Below are positions 9,463 through 19,259 of a stretch of 64,000 nucleotides of DNA, in pieces. Source of the stretch: Mycobacterium decipiens (GTDB lineage: Bacteria > Actinomycetota > Actinomycetes > Mycobacteriales > Mycobacteriaceae); assembly GCF_963853665.1 (NCBI RefSeq), contig NZ_OY970459.1:1426001-1490000 (forward strand), read 5' to 3'. The notes beneath the pieces are model-generated. The model did no database searches and had not been told where the DNA came from. It was given only the letters and a program-made list of their open reading frames with translations. Both the position numbers and the translations under genes were made by a program. Within the stretch, counting starts at the first letter, position 1, and every line of letters begins with the position of its first letter.

Positions 9463-10440
9463 ATGAGTGCGGGTCTGTTGGGGCTCTTGGACGACGTCGC
9501 GGCGCTGGCGAGGCTGGCCGCCGCTTCGGTTGACGACATCGGCGCCGCCGCCGGCCGCGCGACAGCAAAGGCCGCCGGCGTGGTCATCGACGACACCGCC
9601 GTGACGCCGCAATATATCCGCGGGATCGCCGCCGAGCGCGAGTTGCCCATCATCAAGCGCATCGGGATCGGCTCCCTGCGCAACAAGTTGTTGTTCATCC
9701 TGCCCGGCGGATTGCTGATCAGTCAGTTCGTGGGGTGGCTGATGTTTCCGATCCTGATGCTGGGTGCCGCCTACCTGTGTTACGAAGGCGCTGAGAAGGT
9801 CTGGGCCGCCATCCGCGGTCATGACGGCGATGCTGCGCGACCCGGCGGCGAAGACCACATGGTGACCTCGGCGATCCGGACCGACTTCATCCTGTCCGCC
9901 GAGATCATGGTGATCGCCCTCAACGAGGTGGCCGAGTCGCCGTTCGTGCAACGGCTCGTCATCCTCGTCGTCGTGGCCGTGGTCATCACCGCCGCGGTAT
10001 ACGGCGTCGTCGCCGGCATCGTCAAGATGGACGACATCGGACTGCGCCTCGCCCAGACCACCTCCCGCTTCGGGCAGAAGGTCGGCCGGGGCCTGGTCGC
10101 CGGGATGCCCAAGCTGCTTTCAATGCTCTCGGTGGTGGGGACCGTCGCAATGCTTTGGGTGGGCGGCCACATCCTCCTGGTCGGCAGCCACCACCTCGGC
10201 TGGCACACGCCGTATGGCTTGGTGCTTCACCTCGAGGAGCACGTTCACCACGCTGTCGAGTCCGTCGGTGGCGTGTTGGCCTGGTTGATCAACACCGGGG
10301 TATCCGCGGTGATCGGAGTGGTGGTCGGAGCCTTGGTCGTCGCCCTCATGCACCTGGTGGCCTTCGGCCGCCGGACCGGTAGGCACGAATCCTGGGTCGC
10401 CACGCCGACGAAGGACATGGGATCGCGGTCGGGGTCATAG
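9463..10440 (+). CDS. DUF808 (YedI-like) integral membrane protein
   Basis: A 325-residue multi-spanning membrane protein. The N-terminus (MSAGLLGLLDDVAALARLAA) and the block AAERELPIIKRIGIGSLRNK are characteristic of the DUF808/YedI family, whose biochemical role is unknown. Hydrophobic segments lie near 80-110, 155-190, 220-245 and 265-305. A GGAGAA sits 6 bases before the ATG at 9463; the frame is open back to 9322 but that part covers the promoter element. Upstream lies the tandem repeat shared with virS/mymA, which suggests, without proving, control by VirS. Downstream a truncated amine oxidase gene ends 23 bases away on the other strand. Confidence 0.8.
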   Translation: MSAGLLGLLDDVAALARLAAASVDDIGAAAGRATAKAAGVVIDDTAVTPQYIRGIAAERELPIIKRIGIGSLRNKLLFILPGGLLISQFVGWLMFPILMLGAAYLCYEGAEKVWAAIRGHDGDAARPGGEDHMVTSAIRTDFILSAEIMVIALNEVAESPFVQRLVILVVVAVVITAAVYGVVAGIVKMDDIGLRLAQTTSRFGQKVGRGLVAGMPKLLSMLSVVGTVAMLWVGGHILLVGSHHLGWHTPYGLVLHLEEHVHHAVESVGGVLAWLINTGVSAVIGVVVGALVVALMHLVAFGRRTGRHESWVATPTKDMGSRSGS

Positions 10441-10462
10441 TGTCGGCGAACGTCATCGCGTC

Positions 10463-10891
10463 CTAGTCGTCGGCGCGCGCCGCGCCCCACGGCGCATCGA
10501 CGGGCACCGTTTCCGCGAGTCGATCAAGGTTGCCTACGAAATCCTCGTTGGTGATCGGGCTCTCCGTCGTCGGCACGCGCGTCGGCCGGCCGTCGACGAC
10601 GATGAAGGTGTCGCCGCGATTGAATTGCGGGCGCAGACCCAGCCCGAGTTCCTTGGCGAGATCGATCACCGCCGATTGCCCCGGTCCGACCCAGGCGGCA
10701 CCCATCTCGACGGTATGCCCCGCCGCGACTTCGGCGTTCCAGACACGGCCGCCCACGCGGTCGCGCGCCTCGATCACGGCCATGCGTCGCAGTCCGCCTT
10801 GACGCAATGCACGGGCGGCGGCCAGGCCGGAAAAGCCGGCGCCGATCACCACCACATCGAGGATGTTGTCGGTGCAGAATTCCTGCGTCAT
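10463..10891 (-). pseudogene. Truncated flavin amine oxidase (N-terminal FAD part only)
   Basis: 142 codons encode the FAD-binding start of a flavin monoamine oxidase: VVVIGAGFSGLAAARALR near residues 13-30, the EARDRVGGRVW motif, and the typical segment VEMGAAWVGPGQ. Full-length relatives such as AofH are around 450 residues, so about two thirds, including the substrate domain and C-terminal FAD contacts, are missing. The homology ends at the sequence APWGAARAD, 23 bases from the DUF808 stop, which suggests a deletion or rearrangement breakpoint. The ATG at 10891 overlaps the stop of the preceding gene by 4 bases, so it was once part of that operon. It is unlikely to be a working oxidase. 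Confidence 0.75.
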
Positions 10892-11502
10892 GCTCGTACC
10901 GGCTCGCCGAGGAACGGGTTGTGGTCGGGTAGCGGCTTGATCAGGGGTTCGAGCAACTTCGAGGACTGCGCGACGGTGAGGACATCGACCGGATCGAGCC
11001 GGACGAACTCACGAACCGTTTCGTCGTACTCCCAGACGTCCTCGCCGACCAAACGGCCCCGGTCGTCGTAGGGCCAGATCATGTGCTCGGCGGTCTTCAC
11101 CAGGTACATCGCGTCGGGGTCGACCGGCGCGCCCTCGGCGGCCAGGATGGCACCCGGCGTCTGCTGGTACATCACCGAGCTCGAGACGATCATGTTGTCG
11201 CTGACCGCCAGTTTCTCTTCGTCGACGTAGAAGATGCACTGTGCTGTTTCGGCCCACATGTGGTACACGGATTCAACTGCCTCGGCGCCTTCGAGCGTCA
11301 GGGTCTTGCCGAGCATGTTGAAGTGGTAGACGGGCTTCTCGACCGTCATCTCCGGAGCGAAGATCTCCTGGTAGCGGCCGGCCATCTCCAAGTAGCGGTG
11401 CCGGTTGTAGGCGTGCAGGAGATAGCGATGGCGCGGGTTCTCGGTCGTCTCGATCAAGCGCTCCACGGCGCGGTTGGTCTGAGTGATGTCGAAGCGGCTC
11501 AT
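10888..11502 (-). CDS. Conserved protein of unknown function, possibly NTF2-like
   Basis: A 204-residue soluble protein without signal or membrane segments. I do not recognise it with certainty. The order of an N-terminal helix (RHRYLLHAYNRHRYLEMAGRYQEIF), alternating strands, and motifs such as VESVYHMWAETAQCIFYVDEEKLAVSDNMIV suggests a SnoaL/NTF2-like alpha+beta fold. The ATG at 11502 follows an AAGGAAA ribosome site; the frame is open to 11541 but that part overlaps the upstream gene. It sits between a WS/DGAT gene and the broken amine oxidase, with a 4-base overlap into the latter, so the three form one transcription unit. Confidence 0.7.
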   Translation of the reverse strand: MSRFDITQTNRAVERLIETTENPRHRYLLHAYNRHRYLEMAGRYQEIFAPEMTVEKPVYHFNMLGKTLTLEGAEAVESVYHMWAETAQCIFYVDEEKLAVSDNMIVSSSVMYQQTPGAILAAEGAPVDPDAMYLVKTAEHMIWPYDDRGRLVGEDVWEYDETVREFVRLDPVDVLTVAQSSKLLEPLIKPLPDHNPFLGEPVRA

Positions 11503-11537
11503 GCTGGTTTCCTTTCCTAGTTGGTGCATCAGGCTGG

Positions 11538-13010
11538 TCACGCGCGAGCGTGGCGGCTGGCCAGTTCACGCAGTTCGTCCATCCCGGCGCGTAACGCGTC
11601 CAGGATTGGCCACGGGTCGTCGACCATCTCGCGATCGACGACAATCCCGAACTCAAGCGAATCCTGATAGCTCATCACGGTGATGTTGATGCCGATCCCG
11701 TCAACGACTCCGGAGACCGGGAACTGTGCGCGTTGCTTCGCGCCGCCGAGATGCAGCGGGGCCGACGGCCCGGGGACATTCGAAATCATGACGTTGGCCG
11801 GTTGATTGATGCCGCGCACGCTGGCCAATCGGGAAGTGGCTCGTGCCGCCTGTGCGAAAAGGGCTGGCGGAATAAAGTGATTGACGTCCTGCAGCAGCGA
11901 CGCCGGCAGCGCGCGGTGACGCTCCTTTGCCGCCCGCATCGACTCGTTGATCCGGCGCAGACGCTCCGCCGGGTCGGCCGAGTCGGTCGGCAGCTCGGCG
12001 ATCATCACCGACACCCGATTGCCGAATGTGCCCATCTGTTCGGCAGTTCGGACCGACATCGGGATGAAACCCGCAAGGGGTTCGGTCGGCAGTTCGCCCC
12101 GCTCGTCAAGCCAAGCGCGCAAGCCGGCGGTGCAGATCGCAAGGACAACGTCATTCACGGTGCACCCGAACGTGTTCTTGATCGTCTTGACCTCCGCCAG
12201 TGACAGCGAACCGAAAGCAACGCGCCGGTGCGGGGACACCCGCGCCTGGAATCGAGTGCGCGGGGCCACGACGTTGCGGCCCCGCACGGCGGCGCCGTTC
12301 GACCCGGTCGGCAGCGCTCGCTTGAGCAGCCGGCTGCTGCGGGCGATCGCCTTGACTCCGGGCAGATGTCCAATCGTCGGTACGTCGTCGAGATGCGGCA
12401 ATGTCGTGGGGCCGGCACGCAGCACCCGCAGCGGCTGGCGCAGCAGGCCGGCCAGACCGCGGCCAAGCATTTCCACCTCGGACGGGAAGGTCTCCGCGGC
12501 GACCGTGGGCGTCGAATCCCGTTGCCCTGTGGTGGTGTCATCGAGCAGGATGCTCATCACCTCGGCGCCCGAGACTCCATCGACGGCGGCGTGATGCATT
12601 TTCGTCAGAACCGCGACCGCACCGTCGGCAAGACCGTGGATCACGTACACCTCCCAGAGCGGGCGTGCCCGGTCGAGCTGCCGGCCGATGATGCGCGCCA
12701 CCTGCTCGGCGAGTTGCCGCTGGTCGCCCGGAGAAGGCAACGCGAGCTCCCGGACGTGGTACTCGACGTCGAACGTGCCGTCGTCAACCCAATACGGATA
12801 GTCGAGCGCGAACGGCACCTGCGCGAGCCGCCAACGGAAGGTGGGCAACAGATGCAATCGATCGCTGATCAGCTCGCGGACCAGCGCCGCATCCAGCGGC
12901 CGTCCCGAAGTGGTCATGGGATCATATGTCCCCAGCACGCTGACGTGCCCTTGGACGCGGGCGTTTTCCATCGCGAGGAACTGGGTGTCGAGGCTGGTGA
13001 GTTGTCGCAT
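11538..13010 (-). CDS. WS/DGAT acyltransferase (triacylglycerol or wax ester synthase)
   Basis: A 490-residue enzyme of the wax ester synthase/diacylglycerol acyltransferase family. The catalytic HHxxxDG motif appears as HHAAVDG near residue 140, and the C-terminal signature NVMISNVPGP is present. It transfers acyl groups from acyl-CoA to diacylglycerol or fatty alcohol for storage or surface lipids, probably at the membrane. The ATG at 13010 (MRQLTSLDTQFLAMEN) is the family's usual start; an in-frame TTG at 13061 would add 17 residues without support. First gene of a minus-strand operon; a CdaR/PucR-type regulator is divergent from it across 115 bases and may control it. Confidence 0.9.
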   Translation of the reverse strand: MRQLTSLDTQFLAMENARVQGHVSVLGTYDPMTTSGRPLDAALVRELISDRLHLLPTFRWRLAQVPFALDYPYWVDDGTFDVEYHVRELALPSPGDQRQLAEQVARIIGRQLDRARPLWEVYVIHGLADGAVAVLTKMHHAAVDGVSGAEVMSILLDDTTTGQRDSTPTVAAETFPSEVEMLGRGLAGLLRQPLRVLRAGPTTLPHLDDVPTIGHLPGVKAIARSSRLLKRALPTGSNGAAVRGRNVVAPRTRFQARVSPHRRVAFGSLSLAEVKTIKNTFGCTVNDVVLAICTAGLRAWLDERGELPTEPLAGFIPMSVRTAEQMGTFGNRVSVMIAELPTDSADPAERLRRINESMRAAKERHRALPASLLQDVNHFIPPALFAQAARATSRLASVRGINQPANVMISNVPGPSAPLHLGGAKQRAQFPVSGVVDGIGINITVMSYQDSLEFGIVVDREMVDDPWPILDALRAGMDELRELASRHARA

Positions 13011-13125
13011 GCCACGATCGTCCGTCGCGCCCGCCGCCGTGCGCTTGTCTGCAACCGCCAATGCGCTACCCCACCGTTGTCGAATATCCGCACCACTGGG
13101 CTAACCACGGCGTTACCGTGCAGAC

Positions 13126-14418
13126 ATGGAGCCGGAGTGGAGCGCTGCGCGGGGCGATGACGAGCGGCGGGTTTGGTCGACCGTGCTGCGGCCGGCCGCG
13201 GCCGAATTGTCCGAACGCGCCAGTGATATCGCGGCCGCGGTGACCAGTTACACCAGTGAGCGGTTGCCAGACCTGCTGGCCAGCGCGGAGGCGCTCGAAG
13301 TAAACCGGGCCAGCACCGAAGCCAGCATTCGCGACTTCGCCGAGGTATTGCTGGCCGGAGCCGACCCATACGAGGCGGCACGCCTTGGCTCACCGACCCT
13401 CGCGTACGCGCAAGACGGTGCGCAACAAGGCATACCGCTGACCACCTTGATGCGCAGCTATCGGCTCGCCCACGCCGCAACAGCTCGGCACTTCAACGCG
13501 ACCTTGGATGTCCACGCACGCAACGCGGACGAGCTAAGACTGGCGTCGGAGCTCGGTTCGGCTTGGATGTTCGCTTATGTGGACGCCGCGCTGTGTTTGG
13601 TCGAGGAGGTTTATGCCGCCGAGCGCGACCGATGGCTGCGCAGCGCCGCCGCGAATCAGGCCGAGACGATCCGTACCATCCTTGCCGGACAACCCATCGA
13701 CGCCGATGTTGCGAGCCGGCGGCTTCGCTACGAGGTTGGCCGGGTACACGTCGCCGCCATAGCCTGGCTCGAATCTCACGAAGAAGGGCGTAACACCCAG
13801 GCGATTCTGGAAGCCGCCATCCGCGACGTCGCCGCGATGATCGGCAACCGGAAACCTCTGGTGCATTCCCTTGGTATCCTGTCGGTGGCGGCCTGGATCA
13901 GCTCCCACGGCGATGTGCCGTCAAAAGTCCTCGACGAGTTGCGGTTTGCGACCGCGACCGCGCCCGGCGTCCGGGTCGCCATTGGCGAACCCGCGCGCGG
14001 CATCGCGGGATTTCGCGCCAGCCACGTCGAGGCGCTCGAGGCGCAACGAGTCGCAGTGCTAGCCGCGCGCCCCGTAGGGGGCGTCACCCGCTACCACAAC
14101 GCCTCGCTGGGCGCCATCGCCACAGTTGACATCGAACAAGCGCGGACCTTCGTGCGACGGGAATTGGGCCGCTTGGGATCCGACGATGAAACCACCCGCC
14201 GCCTCGCCGCGACGTTACGGACCTATCTTGATGAGAACTGTAGCCGTGGGCGAACCGCCAAGCGACTACACGTCCATGAGAACACCGTCGCCTACCGCAT
14301 CCGTCAAGCAGAGCAGACCTTGGGGAGATCGTTGGAGAAGCGCACTCTCGAGTTACGCGTCGCACTTTCCCTTGTCGATCTCGTCGCCGAGCCAGCCGAT
14401 GTGGGGGTGTCTCCCTAG
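13126..14418 (+). CDS. CdaR/PucR-family transcriptional regulator
   Basis: A 430-residue protein. The C-terminal block (about 365-425), with TLRTYLDENCSRGRTAKRL and HVHENTVAYRIRQAEQTLG, is the PucR C-terminal helix-turn-helix of CdaR-type regulators. The rest is a helical region plus a GGDEF-related fold seen in this family. Such proteins usually activate neighbouring catabolic or lipid genes in response to a small molecule. It starts at an ATG at 13126 and is divergent from the WS/DGAT operon, its most likely target. It ends 13 bases before the convergent HNH gene. Confidence 0.85.
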   Translation: MEPEWSAARGDDERRVWSTVLRPAAAELSERASDIAAAVTSYTSERLPDLLASAEALEVNRASTEASIRDFAEVLLAGADPYEAARLGSPTLAYAQDGAQQGIPLTTLMRSYRLAHAATARHFNATLDVHARNADELRLASELGSAWMFAYVDAALCLVEEVYAAERDRWLRSAAANQAETIRTILAGQPIDADVASRRLRYEVGRVHVAAIAWLESHEEGRNTQAILEAAIRDVAAMIGNRKPLVHSLGILSVAAWISSHGDVPSKVLDELRFATATAPGVRVAIGEPARGIAGFRASHVEALEAQRVAVLAARPVGGVTRYHNASLGAIATVDIEQARTFVRRELGRLGSDDETTRRLAATLRTYLDENCSRGRTAKRLHVHENTVAYRIRQAEQTLGRSLEKRTLELRVALSLVDLVAEPADVGVSP

Positions 14419-14431
14419 GCCCGGAGCAGTG

Positions 14432-16018
14432 CTAGAACGGTGGTTCGGCCGGGAGGGGTGCCGGGAAGGGTTTGTCGGGCTCCCAGTCTGGGGGTAGTTC
14501 TTCGGGTTCGCGGGGATCGTTGATCCAAGCGCAGAACGGGCTGGTGCTGTGTTTGCCTTTGAACAGAAACAGCATGTCGCGCATGTGATTACGGAACCGA
14601 CGGTCCGCGATCTCCTGCTTGCGGGCTGCCTCCAGCCAGCGCAGCTGCTCGTTGATCGGGCGCTGTTCCCGGTTGTGCTTGCGCTGCTGAGCAATACGGC
14701 TAGCACGCTGTTTGGAGCGGCTGCGCCGGTTGGGGATTGGTGGGGCGCACGCCGGCCTGCCGGCACCGGGGAACAGATCCACCCCGGCCGGTGCGGTGCG
14801 ATAGGTCTGCCCGGTCGGTGAGGTCCAGATCACCGTGCCATCGGCTAGCTGCTGATCGCGCCACCCACCAAACGTTTTCAGCAAATGGTGTTGGCGACAA
14901 AGGCATTTCAGGTTCTCAAACACCGTCCACCCACCCGCGGCGGGATCCTGGTGATTGAACGGTACGGTGTGGTCGACATCGCAGCGCATGGCCGGGCGGC
15001 CACAGCCGGGAAAGCGGCACGTCAGGTCCCGGCACCGCACCGCGCGTTCCAGAGCCGCGGAGGGCTGATACCGCAAAGCGTCCACCCGGCTGCTGTAGGG
15101 ATTGATGACATGCTGGGCCGCGGCGGCCACCAACTGGCGCACTTGGTCGGCGTCGATCACCCCGTAGCCCTCCAGATAGCCCGGCGCCGTACTGGTGCCC
15201 TCGACGGTGTGCTGGCTGGCGACCACATTGATCACCACCCGCGCACCAACCGGCTCTGCGACGGTGTCGGACTCGGCGGGGCAGTCGGGTTGCCCACACG
15301 TACACGCCAAGTTGCGGCCTTGGGCCAGGGCGGCCAATGCGTCAGCGCGGCGCTGATCCATCGTCCGCGGATCGGCCGTGCAGACCTGCGTGGCCAGCTG
15401 GGACAACCGTTTGTCGAACGCCGTGGCGGCCGTAGCGGCCACCGTGCCGTAGATTTCGGCCAACCCGTCGGCCAATGCGGTGATGCCGATATAGCGGTTG
15501 TTCTCCTGGGTCTTCCGGCGCTCCCGGATCGCGTCGGCGTCGACGGCGCGCACGGCGGCATCCACGGCGTTGCTGATCCGCTGCTTGGACCAGCTGTGCC
15601 AACGGCCGATCCGCGCGGCCAGCGACCGATCCAGCGCCGCGATCAGCGCCGCATCGCTCACCAGCTCGGTGCGGGTGATGATCAACCGCACCGTGCGCCA
15701 ATCGGTGCGCCCCTCAGCCAACAGCGCGGCGATCTCGGGCAGCCGCTTATCGAGGGTCTCGGCATACAGCACCACATAGCTGGCCGCCGTCGGCGACAGG
15801 TTCATCGCCGCGGCCACCTCGGCCGCCGTCTGGTCATGCCCATCAAGGGAGGCATAGCCGCGCTCCTGCTCGGCGCGCTGGGCCGCGGCCAACCGATGCC
15901 GCAGCAACCCCGCCACCGCCGCCATCCGCCGCGCCACCAGCACCGACTCCGCACGATGGGTCGACTCGACCACCCCCACCAGGGCGGCAGGGTCGAGATG
16001 TCTGATAGTATCGAACAT
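14432..16018 (-). CDS. DUF222 / HNH endonuclease protein, 13E12 repeat family
   Basis: A 528-residue member of the mycobacterial 13E12 repeat family. The N-terminal half is DUF222 and the C-terminal half carries an HNH nuclease with CRFPGCGRPAMRCDVDHTVP and a second metal/histidine part CLCRQHHLLKT. These genes occur in multiple copies and serve as integration sites for some mycobacterial prophages. Start is uncertain: the ATG at 16018 lies in the exact centre of a 38-base palindrome, and a GTG at 16042 would include it; neither has a clear ribosome site. Its position differs from the 13E12-like gene Rv3074 of H37Rv, so this copy is probably lineage-specific. No integrase or phage gene is adjacent. 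Confidence 0.88.
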   Translation of the reverse strand: MFDTIRHLDPAALVGVVESTHRAESVLVARRMAAVAGLLRHRLAAAQRAEQERGYASLDGHDQTAAEVAAAMNLSPTAASYVVLYAETLDKRLPEIAALLAEGRTDWRTVRLIITRTELVSDAALIAALDRSLAARIGRWHSWSKQRISNAVDAAVRAVDADAIRERRKTQENNRYIGITALADGLAEIYGTVAATAATAFDKRLSQLATQVCTADPRTMDQRRADALAALAQGRNLACTCGQPDCPAESDTVAEPVGARVVINVVASQHTVEGTSTAPGYLEGYGVIDADQVRQLVAAAAQHVINPYSSRVDALRYQPSAALERAVRCRDLTCRFPGCGRPAMRCDVDHTVPFNHQDPAAGGWTVFENLKCLCRQHHLLKTFGGWRDQQLADGTVIWTSPTGQTYRTAPAGVDLFPGAGRPACAPPIPNRRSRSKQRASRIAQQRKHNREQRPINEQLRWLEAARKQEIADRRFRNHMRDMLFLFKGKHSTSPFCAWINDPREPEELPPDWEPDKPFPAPLPAEPPF

Positions 16019-16037
16019 ATGTTCGATACTATCAGAC
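16000..16037. repeat. Perfect 38-base palindrome at the start of the 13E12-type gene
   Basis: The sequence from 16000 to 16037 equals its own reverse complement, centred on the CATATG at 16016-16021; the left arm begins GTCTGATAGTATCGAACAT. Its centre supplies the candidate start codon, and both strands therefore encode the same peptide SDSIEHMFDTIR. It could form a cruciform or, in RNA, a hairpin around the start codon. Confidence 0.9.
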
Positions 16038-16167
16038 TCCACTGCCTCGCGCTTGTTGGCAGGGTCGCCGGGTTCAATGGAAGGCGCATGTGGAACGGGC
16101 GTGACTGCGATGGCCAGGTCGCGAAATCTTGACGCAAGACATTCTCCGACAGATTGGTACGAACTTG

Positions 16168-17043
16168 ATGCAGATCGGTGTGGTCTTCCCGCAGACCGAG
16201 CTCGGCGGTGACGTCGGCGCGGCGCGCGCCTACGCCCAAGGGGTCGAGCAACTCGGCTATGCGCACTTGCTTGCCTATGACCATGTGGTTGGCGCCGATC
16301 CGGCGATCCATCGGGGCTGGGCCGGCCCGTACGACATCGATACGACGTTTCACGAACCCTTTGTGCTCTTCGGTTACATCGCCGCGATCACCGCGCTCGA
16401 GCTGGTCACCGGCATCATCATTCTTCCGCAGCGTCAGACGGTGTTGGTGGCCAAACAAGCGGCCGAGGTGGATCTGCTCACGAATGGCCGGTTCCGCCTG
16501 GGCGTCGGATTGGGTTGGAACCCAGTCGAGTACGAAGCACTGGGCGAGGACTTTTCCAACCGCGGCGCACGAAGCGAAGAGCAGGTCGCACTGATGCGGC
16601 GGTTGTGGACCGAACGGACCGTCACCCACGACGGGCCGAGTGAACGAGTGACCGGTGCCGGATTAGCTCCGTTGCCGGTTCAGCGTCCCATCCCGATCTG
16701 GTTTGGAGCCGCGTCACCGCGCGCCTTTCGGCGCGCCGGGCGTCTCGGCGACGGATGGTTTCCGATGGTATCGCCGGGCGCGGACCTCGAGGCGGCCAAG
16801 GCCATGGTCGACGCCGCGGCGGCGGAAGCCGGACGGGACCCAGCGGCAGTCGGTATGCAGGGTCGAGCGTCCTGCGGCCCGGCGGGCGTGGACGCACTGC
16901 TCGACGAGGTCGGGCGGTGGCGGGATGCCGGCGCGACGCACGTGTCGATCAACACGATGCGTGCGGGATTCGCGTCGGTCGATGAGCATCTCGCGGCGTT
17001 GGCCGCCGCCGCTGACGGACTGGGTCTGCGCCAGCCGTCTTAA
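16168..17043 (+). CDS. LLM-class F420-dependent oxidoreductase
   Basis: A 291-residue luciferase-like TIM-barrel enzyme. [18 protein letters not shown] opens the barrel, and blocks such as [41 protein letters not shown] and [24 protein letters not shown] are typical of mycobacterial F420-dependent oxidoreductases of the Rv2161c/Rv3079c type. The substrate is not predictable. The start at 16168 matches the fold; the in-frame ATG at 16129 would add 13 unlikely residues. It is divergent from the HNH gene and converges with selO, overlapping it by 4 bases at the stop codons. Confidence 0.88.
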   Translation: MQIGVVFPQTELGGDVGAARAYAQGVEQLGYAHLLAYDHVVGADPAIHRGWAGPYDIDTTFHEPFVLFGYIAAITALELVTGIIILPQRQTVLVAKQAAEVDLLTNGRFRLGVGLGWNPVEYEALGEDFSNRGARSEEQVALMRRLWTERTVTHDGPSERVTGAGLAPLPVQRPIPIWFGAASPRAFRRAGRLGDGWFPMVSPGADLEAAKAMVDAAAAEAGRDPAAVGMQGRASCGPAGVDALLDEVGRWRDAGATHVSINTMRAGFASVDEHLAALAAAADGLGLRQPS

Positions 17044-18509
17044 GTGCCGCAGAAGGTTCGGTAGGCGCCGAAATCCGCTGGGGCGGGGCTGGCGTAGCGC
17101 GCCAGATCCGCTCGTTCCGCATAGGGGGCGGTGACCGCATCAGTCAGCCGCGTGACCGGATCGAGATCGCCGGCCGTCGCCGCGGTCAGCGCCTCCTCGA
17201 TCAGGTGATTGCGGGGAATGTAGATCGGGTTGACTCGGTCCATCAATTCGGCGTCCGGACCCAGCTCTCGCCAGCGCGACAGCCAATCATCGAACGGCGC
17301 GAGGTCGACGAATCGCTCATCGCCACGGGCCGCTTGACCGAGGCGACGGAAGAACGAGGTGTAGTCGGCGCGGCTGTCCTGCAGCAGCCGGAGCAACTCG
17401 TCGATCAGCGGCGTGACGACCTTGTCGGCTAGGTCTACGGACAGACCAAGCTTGGCGCGCATGCCTGATGCCCAGGCGGCCTGGTACTGGCGGAATCCAC
17501 CAAATGCCTGCTCCGCGAGCGCGATCCCTTCCTGGACATCATCGGAGAACAACGGCAGCAGCGTCTCGGCGAACCGGGCGAGGTTCCACTGGGCAATCGT
17601 TGGCTGATTGCCGTAGGCGTAGCGTCCCCAGAAATCGATTGAGCTGAAGACGGTTTCGGGGTGGTAGGCCTCCATGAAGGCGCAGGGCCCATAGTCGATG
17701 GTTTCGCCGGAGATCGTCATGTTGTCGGTGTTCATCACCCCGTGTACGAACCCGATCAGCATCCATTCGGCAACCAACGACGCCTGGACGGCAACCACCG
17801 CTTCGAACAGTGCCAGATATGGGCGCTCGGACTCGGCGGCGCTGGGATGGTGGCGGGCGATCGCATGGTCGGCGAGGCGGCGTAACAGATCGATATCGCC
17901 AGTCGCGGAGGCATATTGGAAGCTCCCCACGCGCAGATGACTGCTCGCGACACGCACCAGCAAGGCGCCGGGCAGTTGCCGTTCCTCCCGCTGAACCGGG
18001 CGCCCCGTGCCCAGCACGGCCAGGGAGCGCGTCGTCGGGATGCCCAAAGCGTGCATCGCCTCGCTGACGACGTATTCGCGCAGCATCGGACCCACCACGG
18101 CCAGGCCGTCACCACCGCGCGCGAATGGGGTACGCCCGGAACCCTTGAGGTGGATGTCATGAGCGCGTCCCTCGGCGTCGACGAGCTCGCCCAGGAGCAA
18201 CGCTCGCCCGTCGCCCAACCGCGGGACAAAGCCGCCGAACTGGTGCCCGCTGTAGGCCTGGGCTATCGGAGCGGCACCAGCGGGAAGCAGGTTGCCCGCC
18301 AGGAACCGCAGCCCGTCGGCACTGCGCAGCCAGGTAGCGTCGAGGCCGAGCTGCGCGGCCAGCGGCTCGTTGAGCACCAGCAGCTTTGCTTCGGGTGGTA
18401 CCTCGGCTTGCCAACGCACGCCCAGCTCGGGCAGCTCGCGGGCGAACCGGTCCTGCAATGCGACGGCGATATCCGGTGTCGTATTCGTTGCACGGCTCAC
18501 CTCACCCAC
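17040..18509 (-). CDS. selO: Protein adenylyltransferase SelO (YdiU/UPF0061)
   Basis: A 489-residue pseudokinase-fold enzyme. Family hallmarks include [34 protein letters not shown], a [20 protein letters not shown] metal/nucleotide region and FDDWLSRW near the C-terminus. SelO proteins transfer AMP from ATP to Ser, Thr or Tyr of target proteins and are linked to redox homeostasis; most bacterial members, as here, lack the C-terminal selenocysteine, though the sequence ends TFCGT with a cysteine near the end. The start is a GTG at 18509; another in-frame GTG at 18500 is possible. A hemerythrin-like gene lies 48 bases upstream on the same strand. Confidence 0.92.
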   Translation of the reverse strand: MGEVSRATNTTPDIAVALQDRFARELPELGVRWQAEVPPEAKLLVLNEPLAAQLGLDATWLRSADGLRFLAGNLLPAGAAPIAQAYSGHQFGGFVPRLGDGRALLLGELVDAEGRAHDIHLKGSGRTPFARGGDGLAVVGPMLREYVVSEAMHALGIPTTRSLAVLGTGRPVQREERQLPGALLVRVASSHLRVGSFQYASATGDIDLLRRLADHAIARHHPSAAESERPYLALFEAVVAVQASLVAEWMLIGFVHGVMNTDNMTISGETIDYGPCAFMEAYHPETVFSSIDFWGRYAYGNQPTIAQWNLARFAETLLPLFSDDVQEGIALAEQAFGGFRQYQAAWASGMRAKLGLSVDLADKVVTPLIDELLRLLQDSRADYTSFFRRLGQAARGDERFVDLAPFDDWLSRWRELGPDAELMDRVNPIYIPRNHLIEEALTAATAGDLDPVTRLTDAVTAPYAERADLARYASPAPADFGAYRTFCGT

Positions 18510-18557
18510 ATTACGGAGCGCCGAATTCGGTCAGTCGGCCCAAACCGAGATGCGCTG

Positions 18558-19124
18558 CTAGCCGATGGCTTTTTGGATCAAATCGCGGGCGCGGTCGAGC
18601 ATCGAGGCGAACGGTCCAATGGCCAAGTTCAGCTTCGCCGATTCCACACCGGCATGTGGCCGGGTTGGGGCGATCGCCTCAGCGACTCGCACGGCGGTTC
18701 CCATCCGCTTGAGGTCGTCGGGCTCGACCTCTTTTTGCAACTTGGGGAACTCCTCGAGCTCCTCATGTTCGGCATGGGTCAGCACCGCTTGGCGCAGGTT
18801 GGTTAGTTCGTCGATGAACTGCGGTGAGGTGATGTCGAGCCCCTCGATCCTTGAGAGGTGCTCCTTCGCGGCATGCTCTTCCTGCAAAAAGGAATCAACA
18901 ATCGCGTCGCCCGCCTTGAACTCGCGACGCACCCGGGGATGCACCAACATTTCTTCGGCTGTTTCGTGTACGGCAAGCAATTGGCGCAACCGGATGAACG
19001 GCTTCTCGCGCGCTTGCGGATCGGACGCATACAGCACCTCATCGAACATGTCCTCGATGAGGTTGTGCTGTGCTTTGAGAAATGCGATGACTTCGTCGGG
19101 TGATTGAATGATCATTTCGGACAC
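18558..19124 (-). CDS. Hemerythrin-like HHE-domain protein
   Basis: A 188-residue helical protein with repeated His/Glu metal ligands in the HHE cation-binding pattern: His20 (KAQHNLIEDMF), His53 and Glu57/58 (AVHETAEEML), His62, His84 (QEEHAAKEHL) and HAEHEELEEF. It should bind a di-iron centre and could sense or buffer O2, H2O2 or NO in the cytoplasm, as proposed for mycobacterial hemerythrin-like proteins. GTG at 19124 is chosen because TAGGAGGTG lies 7 bases upstream; an internal ATG three codons in has no such site. It precedes selO by 48 bases, so both may be co-transcribed in a redox-related unit. Confidence 0.85.
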   Translation of the reverse strand: MSEMIIQSPDEVIAFLKAQHNLIEDMFDEVLYASDPQAREKPFIRLRQLLAVHETAEEMLVHPRVRREFKAGDAIVDSFLQEEHAAKEHLSRIEGLDITSPQFIDELTNLRQAVLTHAEHEELEEFPKLQKEVEPDDLKRMGTAVRVAEAIAPTRPHAGVESAKLNLAIGPFASMLDRARDLIQKAIG

Positions 19125-19259
19125 GCCGATACACCTCCTATGGAGGGACTGTTGACATGCGGGCTGTGGGCGCTGCGCCGCTAACGTCGCATACCCCGAC
19201 CGGGCCGCCCCAAAACGCTCGTGGCAGCGTCCTCGCGACGGCCATTGCCGAAGTTCGGG

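Noticed and set aside
14885..16132. 415-codon plus-strand frame opposite the 13E12-type gene
   Set aside because: It is antisense to the well-supported HNH/DUF222 protein, has low-complexity Arg/Gly/His content, and its only familiar peptide comes from the palindrome.
14432..17043. Prophage or island around the 13E12-type gene
   Set aside because: No integrase, phage structural gene or second 13E12 fragment is present; flanking genes are ordinary metabolic ones.
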